Source of the DNA: Clostridiales bacterium
GTDB lineage: Bacteria; Bacillota; Clostridia; Saccharofermentanales; Saccharofermentanaceae
Length of the DNA stretch: 64,000 nucleotides
Assembly (NCBI GenBank): GCA_017527865.1
Contig: JAFXPN010000023.1
Span: forward strand, 1 to 64,000
Direction: 5' to 3'
Both the position numbers and the translations under genes were made by a program. Every line of letters starts with the position of its first letter. Positions within the stretch are counted from its first letter, which is position 1. Positions 1 through 8,504 of the stretch are shown here, one piece after another. The notes under the pieces are model-generated. The model made no database searches and was not told where the DNA came from. It saw only the letters and a list, made by a program, of their open reading frames with translations.

Positions 1-142
1 CAATGGCATTCACCGGCATACGCCTTTTCCACCACTAAAACTTTCTTTTTTGAAATATTTGTGATAAGATATCGATACGGGTGCGGCAACGCATTCGTAT
101 TTATCGTGTGCGCGGGTTTTTGGCGCAGATTAGAGGATAGAC

Positions 143-1807
143 ATGGCAGAAGAAAGAAGCAGAAATTTTATTGAACAGATGATTGACAAGGACCTTTCAG
201 AGGGGGTTTACGACCACGTTTGTACACGTTTCCCTCCGGAGCCCAACGGTTATCTTCACATAGGACATGCAAAAGCTCTGGAGATAGACTTCGGAACCGC
301 CGAGCTTTACAACGGACTGTGTAATCTGCGCATGGATGATACAAACCCCACAAAAGAAGACGAGGAGTTTGTAGACGCCATTAAGGAAGACATTAAATGG
401 CTCGGGCATGACTGGGATGACAGATTCTATTATGCTTCTGATTATTTCGATCAGATGTACGGTTTTGCCGTCGAACTCATAAAGAAAGGCCTTGCATATG
501 TCTGCGAGCTTACTCCCGAACAGATGAAGGAAATGCGCGGAGACACTTCCACGCCCGCTAAGAGCCCTTACAGGGACAGACCTGTTGAAGAATCACTCGA
601 GTTATTCGAGAAGATGAAGAACGGTCAGATCGAAGACGGCAAAATGACATTGCGCGCGAAGATCGACCTGGCATCCGGAAACTTCAATATGAGAGATCCC
701 GTCATATACAGAATGAACCGTCTTCCCCACCACAGGACCGGAGACAAATGGTGCATCTATCCGATGTATGACTTCGCACACCCCATCGAAGATGCGCTCG
801 AAGGCATAACCCACTCTCTTTGCTCACTCGAATTCGAGAACCACAGACCGTTATATGATTGGGTCGTTAACAATATTTCAGTTGAATGCAAGCCGAGACA
901 GATCGAATTTGCAAGACTCGGGATTACACGTACTGTCCTTTCAAAGCGCAAGCTGCGCAATCTCATTGAAAGCGGATATGTTACAGGCTGGGACGATCCC
1001 AGGATGCCTACCTTGTGCGGACTTCGCCGCCGCGGATATACTCCGGAGGCGATCAGGGAATTCCATAGAGCCAACGGTGTTTCCAAGGTCAATTCCGTTG
1101 TTGAATATGCATTCCTTGAATACTGTCTCAGGGAAGATCTTAACAGGCGCGCCAACCGTGCCATGGCCGTGATACATCCTGTTAAGCTTATCATCGATAA
1201 CTATCCGGATGACAGGACAGAGACCTTCACAGTCGAGAATAATCCTGAGGATGAGAACGCAGGCACAAGAGAAGTCACTTTCTCGAAGAACCTCTGGATC
1301 GATGCCGAGGATTTTATGGAAGTACCCGAGAAGAAGTATTTCAGGCTCTTCCCCGGTAACGAAGTGCGTCTTAAATCGGCATATGTGATCAAATGTACCG
1401 GATGTGACAAAGACGCAGACGGAAATGTCATCGCTGTACACGCCGAATATGATACAGAAAGCCGCGGCGGCAATACAGCCGACGGAAGAAGGATCAAGGC
1501 AACGATCCACTGGGTAGATCAGAGAACGGCTGTAGACGCTGAGATCAGGTTATACGACCAGCTTTTCACCATCGATGAACCCGATCTTGCCGATGTCAAT
1601 TATCTTGATTACATAAACAAGGATTCTCTTACAATCGTGAAGGATGCCAAGGTTGAAGCTTCATTAAAGAACGCTGGTCCTCAAGACCGCTATCAGTTCC
1701 TGCGTGTCGGTTACTTCTGCGCCGACAACAAGGATTCTTCACCCGATCATCTCGTTTTCAACCGCGCTGTATCCCTCAAGGACAGTTATAAACCCGGATC
1801 AAATTAA
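143..1807 (+). CDS. glnS: Glutaminyl-tRNA synthetase
   Basis: This class I synthetase charges tRNA-Gln with glutamine in the cytoplasm. The ATP-binding motif PPEPNGYLHIGHAKAL lies at residues 31-46, with HIGH at 39-42, and the KMSKS-type loop VLSKRKL at 265-271. The block around residues 210-240 (DFAHPIEDALEGITHSLCS) is typical of GlnRS rather than GluRS. At 554 residues it matches the bacterial family length and ends in the usual beta-barrel anticodon-binding region. The ATG follows AGAGGA at five bases. It is the first gene of a two-gene plus-strand unit with the DUF975 gene. Its presence means glutamine can be attached directly rather than only through GatCAB. Confidence 0.97.
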   Translation: MAEERSRNFIEQMIDKDLSEGVYDHVCTRFPPEPNGYLHIGHAKALEIDFGTAELYNGLCNLRMDDTNPTKEDEEFVDAIKEDIKWLGHDWDDRFYYASDYFDQMYGFAVELIKKGLAYVCELTPEQMKEMRGDTSTPAKSPYRDRPVEESLELFEKMKNGQIEDGKMTLRAKIDLASGNFNMRDPVIYRMNRLPHHRTGDKWCIYPMYDFAHPIEDALEGITHSLCSLEFENHRPLYDWVVNNISVECKPRQIEFARLGITRTVLSKRKLRNLIESGYVTGWDDPRMPTLCGLRRRGYTPEAIREFHRANGVSKVNSVVEYAFLEYCLREDLNRRANRAMAVIHPVKLIIDNYPDDRTETFTVENNPEDENAGTREVTFSKNLWIDAEDFMEVPEKKYFRLFPGNEVRLKSAYVIKCTGCDKDADGNVIAVHAEYDTESRGGNTADGRRIKATIHWVDQRTAVDAEIRLYDQLFTIDEPDLADVNYLDYINKDSLTIVKDAKVEASLKNAGPQDRYQFLRVGYFCADNKDSSPDHLVFNRAVSLKDSYKPGSN

Positions 1808-1825
1808 AATAAGGAGAGGACTATA

Positions 1826-2590
1826 ATGGATAATTCACAGTTAAAAACAAATGCAAAGTCAGTTCTTGCTTCCACTTATTGGATGTCATTTCTTGCATTG
1901 TTAATCTTCGACTTGATCTATTCAGTAGCGAGTACGATCACAAACAGAATAAGCAATATCGGCGCTTCGGTCGACACAGGTGATTATCAGAGATTCATGG
2001 AGAGGGGTGATTACGAACGCGCTCTTCAGGAGATCTCTGAGATGTCATCAACCAAGAACCCGTTATTCAGTTTGATCGGGTATGCAGTTTCAATCTGCTT
2101 TACCATCTTTTTGCTTAATATCATCACGGTAGGTCTCAGGAAGATGTTCCTCAAAGCAAGGATTACCCGCAAGGCTGATATCGGAGATATGTTCAGCATG
2201 TTCTCCTCTTACAGCTCCACTATGAGGACAATGTTCTTCTATGATCTTTATATCTGGCTGTGGTCCCTGCTGTTCATCATTCCCGGAATAATCAAGACAT
2301 ATTCCTACTACATGGTCCCCTATATCCTTGCAGAGAATCCCGACATCTCTACGGAAAGAGCGTTCGAGATATCAAAGAGGACTATGGACGGAGAGAAAGG
2401 CAAAGCATTCTATATGCATCTCTCCTTCATCGGCTGGTACATTCTCGGATTCTGCGCATGCTGCATCGGAATCATGTTTGTTAATCCTTATGCCAATGCC
2501 ACATATGCGGAGTTCTATGCATACGTTAAGCAAAAGTCACTTGCGACAGGAATCGCTACACCTGCTGACTTCGGCAATAACACGTATTAA
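1826..2590 (+). CDS. DUF975 family integral membrane protein
   Basis: This 254-residue membrane protein has no known biochemical function. Hydrophobic segments lie near residues 18-38, 83-108, 135-155 and 185-215. The stretch around residue 155 (YSYYMVPYILAENPDIS, then AFEISKRTMDGEKGKAF) is the recognisable core of the DUF975 family, which is common in Firmicutes. A charged loop (about 48-72) separates the first two segments. GGAGAGG sits six bases before the ATG and the gene starts 18 bases after glnS, so the two are probably cotranscribed. The family call is firm; the role is unknown. Confidence 0.85.
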   Translation: MDNSQLKTNAKSVLASTYWMSFLALLIFDLIYSVASTITNRISNIGASVDTGDYQRFMERGDYERALQEISEMSSTKNPLFSLIGYAVSICFTIFLLNIITVGLRKMFLKARITRKADIGDMFSMFSSYSSTMRTMFFYDLYIWLWSLLFIIPGIIKTYSYYMVPYILAENPDISTERAFEISKRTMDGEKGKAFYMHLSFIGWYILGFCACCIGIMFVNPYANATYAEFYAYVKQKSLATGIATPADFGNNTY

Positions 2591-2593
2591 CCG

Positions 2594-2955
2594 TCAACGG
2601 CCGGTACCCGTACCGTACCAGCCGATGCCTTCGTAGTTCCAGCCGCGGCTTATCAGATGATCACGTTCACCATTACTTGATGTATAGAAGTGTTCACCGC
2701 TGTTGGGATTATATAACCTGTACATATTCACTGTGCTCACATACTGATCATATGTGAGCACAGTCGCATTCCGGGGGATCAGCAAGCTTCCGTTGGCATT
2801 CTCATATATAAGATGATCAGGTTATTAAGAGAGCTGACATTAATATATAATTCGTTACCTAAAGGGTCATTATCAGACCAATAATCAGAGTAATAAATTG
2901 TCTCAAGTGCAGTGAAGAATTGTATGCCTTTAAATGACCTTACAGCAGGTCTTCG
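2594..2955 (-). pseudogene. Decayed leucine-rich-repeat / DUF5648 surface protein remnant
   Basis: No intact gene fills the gap between the DUF975 gene and the thioredoxin-like gene, but protein-like sequence does. On the minus strand, from about 2955 down to 2820, one frame reads through SFKGIQFFTALETIYYSDYW, which resembles a leucine-rich repeat. Near 2815-2825 the coding sense moves to another frame, where LIYENANGSLLIPRNATVL continues to YNPNSGEHFYTSSNGERDHL and ends at a TGA at 2594-2596. That last part matches the DUF5648 repeat found at the C-terminus of secreted Clostridia proteins. There is no start codon or signal peptide, one frameshift, and the repeat is cut short. It is best read as the 3' remnant of a secreted protein gene, abutting the stop of the next gene. 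Confidence 0.7.
2730..2764. repeat. Perfect 14-bp inverted repeat with 7-nt spacer
   Basis: The arms ACTGTGCTCACATA (2730-2743) and TATGTGAGCACAGT (2751-2764) are exact reverse complements around CTGATCA. The element lies inside the surface-protein remnant, between the ends of two convergent transcripts. Neither strand has a T-run after the stem, so it is not a standard intrinsic terminator. It may still be a strong RNA hairpin, a protein site, or the scar of an insertion. Confidence 0.85.
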
Positions 2956-3542
2956 ATTATCTCAGACCAGCTTTCATAATCAAGCGCACCAATGACAGAC
3001 TGTTCACCGGAATCCAGTGTAATTACATGTCCATCCCCGTCTACGAATATGGTAGTCGGCACATAGCCTGTCTTAAACTGATCAAACTCACTGGTATAAT
3101 GAAGTATGGGATAATCAACCGCAGCTGCATCAAGGATCTCATCTACATCAGATTCCATATCCTCTGTCTCATACACTCCGAGTACAGTAAAGCCCCGCCC
3201 CGAATAATCCTCATAAAGCCTTTCGAGCTCAGGAATCTCAGATACACAAGGACCGCACCACGGCTCCCAGAAATTGATCATTGTAAGCTCATAATCCGCG
3301 AAAATGCTTTCATCGTACTGCACACCGTCACGATCAACAGTCGTAAATGAGAAATCGGGAGCATAATCAGCAGGTACGGCACTGTCCTCTTCTTCATCTT
3401 CTTGAGAACGGTTCTTATCGAGAGACCACTCAGAGTCGTCGTCATCCATGCCACGCGCAGAACGGCCATTTGAAGACGAACTGCATGATGATACAGATAA
3501 GATCAATGCAAAAACAAGGATACAGGATAAGAACCTTTTCAT
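2940..3542 (-). CDS. Thioredoxin-like (TlpA/ResA type) lipoprotein
   Basis: This is a predicted membrane-anchored thiol-disulfide oxidoreductase outside the cytoplasm. Starting at 3542 it begins MKRFLSCILVFALILSVSSC, a signal peptide with a lipobox ending at Cys20. A polar, acidic linker (about 30-55) follows, then a thioredoxin fold with WCGPC at residues 95-99 and the cis-proline region GYVPTT. Length is 200 residues. A longer reading frame upstream would overlap galM and bury the signal peptide, so the internal ATG is preferred. It is the last gene of the pyrH operon, eight bases after galM. The redox partner is not evident; related proteins reduce disulfides in secreted proteins or cytochromes. 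Confidence 0.88.
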   Translation of the reverse strand: MKRFLSCILVFALILSVSSCSSSSNGRSARGMDDDDSEWSLDKNRSQEDEEEDSAVPADYAPDFSFTTVDRDGVQYDESIFADYELTMINFWEPWCGPCVSEIPELERLYEDYSGRGFTVLGVYETEDMESDVDEILDAAAVDYPILHYTSEFDQFKTGYVPTTIFVDGDGHVITLDSGEQSVIGALDYESWSEIIEDLL

Positions 3543-3549
3543 AAAGACC

Positions 3550-4677
3550 TCAGCAAAAACGGTATCCGCAGGCGTGATACTTAACTTCCCCCGCATCGAT
3601 CAGCGATGAAGCGAATCCCGGGATATTCACGGAGTTCGGGAACATCTGCGCTTCAAGGCACAATGCATCATAAGGACGGTATGAGGAATTATCCTTATTG
3701 TCATCGCCTCCGAGATGATTGCCCGCATAGAACTGTATGCCGGGCATATCTGTCCAGACTTCCATGGTACGCGATGCTTCCTGTTCCTGAAGAACGGCAA
3801 TCTTCTCGTAACGGCCTTCATTCGCAAGGCAGAAATTCTGATCCAGTCCCTTGCAGAAACCGATCTGCGGATGGGAAAGATCGAGAGCCTGACTTACGGG
3901 TGCGCCGTTTCTGAAATCAAACGGTGTGCCTTCAACATCAAGATATGTACCGTCAGGACAGTTTGTGTCATCTTTCAACGTAACCTGATCGCTCATTACC
4001 GTAAGGATCTCGTTGCCGATAAACCCTCTGTTATGGCCCTTAAGGTTAAAATACGCATGATTTGTAGGAGCAAAGACAGTCTTCTTGTCTGATACGCCCT
4101 TATAAAGGATCAGGAAAGTATCATCTTCGAGGAATGCATATAACACCTCAGCATCAAGATTGCCCGGGAATCCGTTCTCACCGTCTTCACTTTTACAGGA
4201 GAAAAGCACCGCATCAGAATACGGTCTCTTACTGTCATCATCACAAAGCCCCTGAAGACCTGATGCTCTTATATAAGAATCCGCCTCTTCCCTGTCAAGT
4301 ATCCTTCCTTCCCAGAACTTAAACTGGAATGCCTTATCGCCCGTATGAAGATTATTGGGGCCGTCATTAACCGGAAGCTCATAAGTAACGCCGTCAAGAG
4401 TAAACTTAGCTCCGCCTATCCTGTTGGCAGACCTTCCTACTACAGCACCGTGATTCGCTCCGTCCTTAAGGTAATCATCAAGATCCTTAACTCCGAGCAC
4501 GACATCAGCTGTTTTCCCGTCCTTATTATCAGGCACATTCAGCCTGAATATTCGCGCACCGTAATTGATCAGTTCAGCGCTTGCACCGTTTCTTCCGGTA
4601 ATCGTATATTTGTAAGAGATCTTATCGTATCTGCCGGGTTCGTTTATGGAAGGAAAGATCTCACATTCAACACTCAT
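3550..4677 (-). CDS. galM: Aldose 1-epimerase (mutarotase)
   Basis: This enzyme interconverts the alpha and beta anomers of free hexoses such as galactose in the cytoplasm. Family marks include NRIGGAKFTLDG, the NHAYFNL block with the catalytic histidine, and LCLEAQMFPNSVN with the catalytic glutamate near the C-terminus. Length is about 375 residues, slightly above the usual 340-350. An overlapping TTG three bases upstream is seven bases from GTGAGG, so either start is possible. It lies 24-27 bases after ppk in the pyrH-to-thioredoxin operon. Its link with polyphosphate genes is unexplained. Confidence 0.93.
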   Translation of the reverse strand: MSVECEIFPSINEPGRYDKISYKYTITGRNGASAELINYGARIFRLNVPDNKDGKTADVVLGVKDLDDYLKDGANHGAVVGRSANRIGGAKFTLDGVTYELPVNDGPNNLHTGDKAFQFKFWEGRILDREEADSYIRASGLQGLCDDDSKRPYSDAVLFSCKSEDGENGFPGNLDAEVLYAFLEDDTFLILYKGVSDKKTVFAPTNHAYFNLKGHNRGFIGNEILTVMSDQVTLKDDTNCPDGTYLDVEGTPFDFRNGAPVSQALDLSHPQIGFCKGLDQNFCLANEGRYEKIAVLQEQEASRTMEVWTDMPGIQFYAGNHLGGDDNKDNSSYRPYDALCLEAQMFPNSVNIPGFASSLIDAGEVKYHACGYRFC

Positions 4678-4704
4678 CAAATAATAGCCTCACTTACTGT
4701 CATA

Positions 4705-6948
4705 TCAGTCAGGAGCTACCTGCGGTTCAAATGCAAGCTTCTCGGTCTTTGTCATCCTTGAGGCGACCGCCTCATCTGCAAGCCTGATAAGCTCCTCCTG
4801 ACTGTCGACTTTAACTTTACCACGAAGATCGAGTTTATGGTAGTTACCGTCAGGAAACAAATACGTTGCACGGATAGTATCATTAAGTTCGATCTCGAGT
4901 ATCTCCATAACTCTTGCCCTGCAGTCCGGATCTTCAACCGGGAACAGCAATTCCACGCGTCTGTCGAGGTTTCTCGGCATCCAGTCAGCTGACGCGAGAT
5001 AGATATCCTCATTTCCTTCATTAAGGAAATAGAATATCCTTGAATGCTCAAGGAAACGCCCGGTGATAGACCTGACGGTAATGTTCTCGGAAAGCCCCGG
5101 GACACCGGCCTTGAGACAGCAGATACCTCTTATGATCAGTTCAATCTTAACACCTGCCTGTGATGCTTTATAAAGCTCATTGATCACGGTCCCGTCCACA
5201 AGCGAATTTATCTTCGCTATGATCCTTGCCGGCTTGCCTTCGGATGCATATACCGCTTCCCTTCTGATGTTCCTTACGAAATAATCCTTCATCCAGATGG
5301 GAGCAGCAACGAGTTTATGCCATGTCGACGGTATCGAGTATCCCGAGAGCATATTGAAGAACTCTGATGCATCCTCACCAAAACTCTCGGATGCCGTAAA
5401 CAGACCGATATCGGTATAGATACGCGCAGTGATATCGTTATAGTTTCCCGTTGCCAGGTGAAGATAACGTCTGATCCCGTCCTCTTCCTTGCGGACAACG
5501 AGCGTGATCTTGCTGTGCGTCTTAAGTCCGACGAGACCGTAGATTACATGACATCCCGCATCCTCAAGCTTCTTCGCCCAATTGATATTATTCTGCTCAT
5601 CGAATCTTGCTTTGAGTTCAACGAGCACCATAACCTGTTTTCCGTTCCTCGCGGCCTCGAGCAGCGAAGCGATTATCGGGGATTCGGATGACACACGGTA
5701 AAGCGTCTGCTTTATGGCGAGCACCTGGGGATCTATTGCAGCCTGTCTTACAAGTTCCAATACGGGCTCAAAGCTTTCATAAGGATGATGGACCAGCCTG
5801 TCCTTCTTCTTTATCTGCTCGAAAATGTTATCAAGCGACTCATCGAACATGGCCGGAGCTGCCGGCGTGTGTTCAGGGTACCTTAATTGCTTATAATTCT
5901 CTTTACCGACCATTCCGGATATCTTTGAAAGGAAAGTAAGATCGATCGGGCCGCCGACGCTGAAGATATCAGCTTTGTCCACGGATAATTCATCTGTTAT
6001 GTATGACAGCATCTCGGGATCGATGTCATCTTCAACTTCAAGTCTTATTATCTGTCCGTATCTTCTCTTGCGTACCTGTTCCTCGATCTCTTTTAACAGG
6101 TCCTCAGCCTCATCCTCGTCAATATCAAGATCGGCATTCCTCATAACACGGTAACAACCGCTCGAGAGGACCTTCTGGCTCGTAAAAAGCAAATGAAGAT
6201 TTGCTCTTATGATGCTCTCAATAGGGACAAGATAGATCTCTCCTTCATACCCGGTAAGCTTGAACAGTCTGGGCAATACATTCGGCACCTGCAAAGTCGC
6301 ATAAACGTCCTCGCCTGCATCACTCTTATTATGAGATGCCAAAAGCCCCTTGCCGGATAATCTGATGCAAAGATTGAGCATACGGTTATAGATCAGAGGA
6401 AACGGACGGCTCTGATCGACAGCCATAGGTGTCAGGATCGGATAGATCTCCGTCTTAAAGTACTCATCACATCTTTCTCTTAAGATTTCATCAAGCTCTT
6501 CGTAATCGATTATGACTATCTTCTCCTGTCGCAAAGAAGGCACCAAAGATCTCGAGTATGTGGAATACATGCGGCTCATAAGATCTCGCGTCTTCTCATC
6601 GATCTTCCTGAGCTGTTCATTGACAGTAAGACCTGCAATATCACGCTGCTCAAAATCAACACTCTGCATGTCTCTTAATGAGGCAACCCTTACGATATAG
6701 AATTCATCGAGATTCGATGCCGTGATAGACAGGAAGTTCAGTCGCTCGAGCAACGGATTCTTGGTATCCCTCGCCTCGTGCAGGATACGGTTGTTGAATT
6801 CGAGCCAGCTCAATTCACGGTTATAGAACTTATCGGAAGGTTTCTTTCCGGAGTCTTTCTTAAGCTTGACCGTTACAGTCTTCGAAGACGACGAAGACTT
6901 CTTTGAAGGGGCCTTTTTCTTACCGGAATTCTTAGATTTTGAAGCCAT
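4705..6948 (-). CDS. ppk1: Polyphosphate kinase 1
   Basis: This enzyme reversibly transfers the terminal phosphate of ATP to inorganic polyphosphate. The N-terminal domain begins FYNRELSWLEFNNRILHEAR (residues 41-60). The phosphorylated histidine is His478 in GLKTHSKITLV, and the second conserved block ADWMPRNLDRRVELLFPV lies near residue 660. At 747 residues it is about 50 longer than typical PPK1. Much of the excess is a tail of 40 residues containing 14 lysines and 11 serines. It starts one base after the ppx stop, with AGGAGG about ten bases upstream. Pairing with ppx suggests balanced polyphosphate synthesis and breakdown. Confidence 0.97.
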   Translation of the reverse strand: MASKSKNSGKKKAPSKKSSSSSKTVTVKLKKDSGKKPSDKFYNRELSWLEFNNRILHEARDTKNPLLERLNFLSITASNLDEFYIVRVASLRDMQSVDFEQRDIAGLTVNEQLRKIDEKTRDLMSRMYSTYSRSLVPSLRQEKIVIIDYEELDEILRERCDEYFKTEIYPILTPMAVDQSRPFPLIYNRMLNLCIRLSGKGLLASHNKSDAGEDVYATLQVPNVLPRLFKLTGYEGEIYLVPIESIIRANLHLLFTSQKVLSSGCYRVMRNADLDIDEDEAEDLLKEIEEQVRKRRYGQIIRLEVEDDIDPEMLSYITDELSVDKADIFSVGGPIDLTFLSKISGMVGKENYKQLRYPEHTPAAPAMFDESLDNIFEQIKKKDRLVHHPYESFEPVLELVRQAAIDPQVLAIKQTLYRVSSESPIIASLLEAARNGKQVMVLVELKARFDEQNNINWAKKLEDAGCHVIYGLVGLKTHSKITLVVRKEEDGIRRYLHLATGNYNDITARIYTDIGLFTASESFGEDASEFFNMLSGYSIPSTWHKLVAAPIWMKDYFVRNIRREAVYASEGKPARIIAKINSLVDGTVINELYKASQAGVKIELIIRGICCLKAGVPGLSENITVRSITGRFLEHSRIFYFLNEGNEDIYLASADWMPRNLDRRVELLFPVEDPDCRARVMEILEIELNDTIRATYLFPDGNYHKLDLRGKVKVDSQEELIRLADEAVASRMTKTEKLAFEPQVAPD

Positions 6949-6949
6949 A

Positions 6950-8488
6950 TTACAATGTCCTCCTTGTGCGAAGCTCGGGTCTTATTCCGATCACCTCTTC
7001 GAACAGTCCGCTCCTGTGCTCGAATGACCAGGCCTCGAATGACATATCCACATCAGACTGACATGATATATGAAGACTGTCGGGATTAAGAACGATCGTC
7101 ATCTTCTTTGTCTTCTGTTTATGAGAAGCATCCAGCGCATCAGCTATGCGGAGGATCGCAGTGAGCTTTGACACAAGGACCTTCTTGTGGGGCGGAAGAT
7201 TCTCATAATAGAAGTTCTCATAAGGGTTCTGCTCCGGGTAAAGCCTTACGATCAGAGCAACCGTCTCGAGTTCATCAGCATTAAGGCCGATCAGATCCGT
7301 ATATTTGATCAGGGAATATGCCGCATCATTATGCGCTCTTGCATGAACATATTTACCGATCTCATGAAGGATGGCGGATAGTTTCAATAAAAGTCTGTCC
7401 CTTCCCGCAAGTCCGGTAAATCTTGATGATGCGTCAAAGATCTCCATGGCGGTATTCTCAACGAACTCAATGTGTTTCTTGTCTGATCTGTATCGCTTCG
7501 CTACGTTGCGGGCCGCTCTTACCAGATCATCCTCGGGGTTCAAAGAGAGTCTGTAGCCCGAATATCTGAAGCAGTGATTATATATTATTCCGTCGGACAG
7601 GGATGCCTGAGGCAGATATACCGAATCGACACCCGTATACTCGAGCATATTCCTGATTATCATCGCTGAAGGCAGGAGCAGCGGAGCAATATGGCTCGGT
7701 ATGTGATCATTGAGTGAAAGCTCCTTAGGGCTGTTCCTGAACAGATAATCATATATCTTAAGAAAATCAGCCTTACTCAATACCGCATTCTCATTAGGCG
7801 TAAGGTTAAGCAGCTTCTTTATGAATCCCAGTTCACCTCCGAATGCAACGAGGCTCTTATAGACAATGCCCTTGGGCTCAACGGAGTGGTAATCTTCAAG
7901 ATCCTGAGCGATGAACTCGGCAAGAACATCCTCATAATGCGTCGTCTTGGACTGAAGATCAGACAGCATCTCGTATATCCTGAGCGAACCCAGGACCATG
8001 TTCTGAGAGAAGATAAAATCAGATTTATCGTAAACGGTTGCCTGCAGAGAGTTCGCGCCGATATCAAGTATCATCGTTCCCTCTTTGATAAGATCCTTAA
8101 ACTCGGGCATTCGCTCGCGGACGGCCATGTTCTGATAGAACCTCTCCATGGAATTGTCGAGGACTTCAATCCTGAAGCCGGTCCTTATCCTTATCTGTTC
8201 TATAATGACATCCCTGTTCCTCGCATCCCTTAATGCAGAAGTCGCAACGCAAATGACTCTGGATATACGGTATTCCTTGCACTTGATATCGAATGATCTT
8301 AAGCAGTCGCAGATCTCCTCAAGCTGCTCGGGTTCGACCATGCCAGCCAGGTAACTTCTTGTTCCGAGAGACGTAAACATCCTTACGGTCTCGATCTCCT
8401 TAGGCACTCCGTTATTGCCTATCTCATATATCTTAAGACGGGCCGTAAGCGATCCGATATCTATCACTGCGATAAGATTTTTACTCAT
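6950..8488 (-). CDS. ppx: Ppx/GppA family exopolyphosphatase
   Basis: This enzyme is predicted to remove terminal phosphates from polyphosphate, and possibly to act on pppGpp. The N-terminal half carries the two ASKHA-fold phosphate loops, VIDIGSLTARLKI near residue 8 and MILDIGANSLQATVYD near 142. The C-terminal part (about 315-480) is an HD-like helical domain with LSAILHEIGKYVHARAHND. Length, 512 residues, fits the two-domain Ppx form. GGGAGG sits about four bases before the ATG. It lies 16 bases after rseP and one base before ppk. Polyphosphate specificity is inferred from the neighbour; GppA activity cannot be excluded. Confidence 0.92.
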   Translation of the reverse strand: MSKNLIAVIDIGSLTARLKIYEIGNNGVPKEIETVRMFTSLGTRSYLAGMVEPEQLEEICDCLRSFDIKCKEYRISRVICVATSALRDARNRDVIIEQIRIRTGFRIEVLDNSMERFYQNMAVRERMPEFKDLIKEGTMILDIGANSLQATVYDKSDFIFSQNMVLGSLRIYEMLSDLQSKTTHYEDVLAEFIAQDLEDYHSVEPKGIVYKSLVAFGGELGFIKKLLNLTPNENAVLSKADFLKIYDYLFRNSPKELSLNDHIPSHIAPLLLPSAMIIRNMLEYTGVDSVYLPQASLSDGIIYNHCFRYSGYRLSLNPEDDLVRAARNVAKRYRSDKKHIEFVENTAMEIFDASSRFTGLAGRDRLLLKLSAILHEIGKYVHARAHNDAAYSLIKYTDLIGLNADELETVALIVRLYPEQNPYENFYYENLPPHKKVLVSKLTAILRIADALDASHKQKTKKMTIVLNPDSLHISCQSDVDMSFEAWSFEHRSGLFEEVIGIRPELRTRRTL

Positions 8489-8504
8489 ATTGCCTCCCGC
8501 CTCA

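Noticed and set aside
1..75. Minus-strand open frame at the left edge reading KKKVLVVEKAYAGECH
   Set aside because: It could be the start of a divergent gene, but only a short stretch is in the window, no clear start codon or ribosome site is seen, and the bases also serve as upstream region of glnS.
757..1510. Long open frames antisense to glnS
   Set aside because: Shadows of a well-conserved gene with no ribosome site and no recognisable domains.
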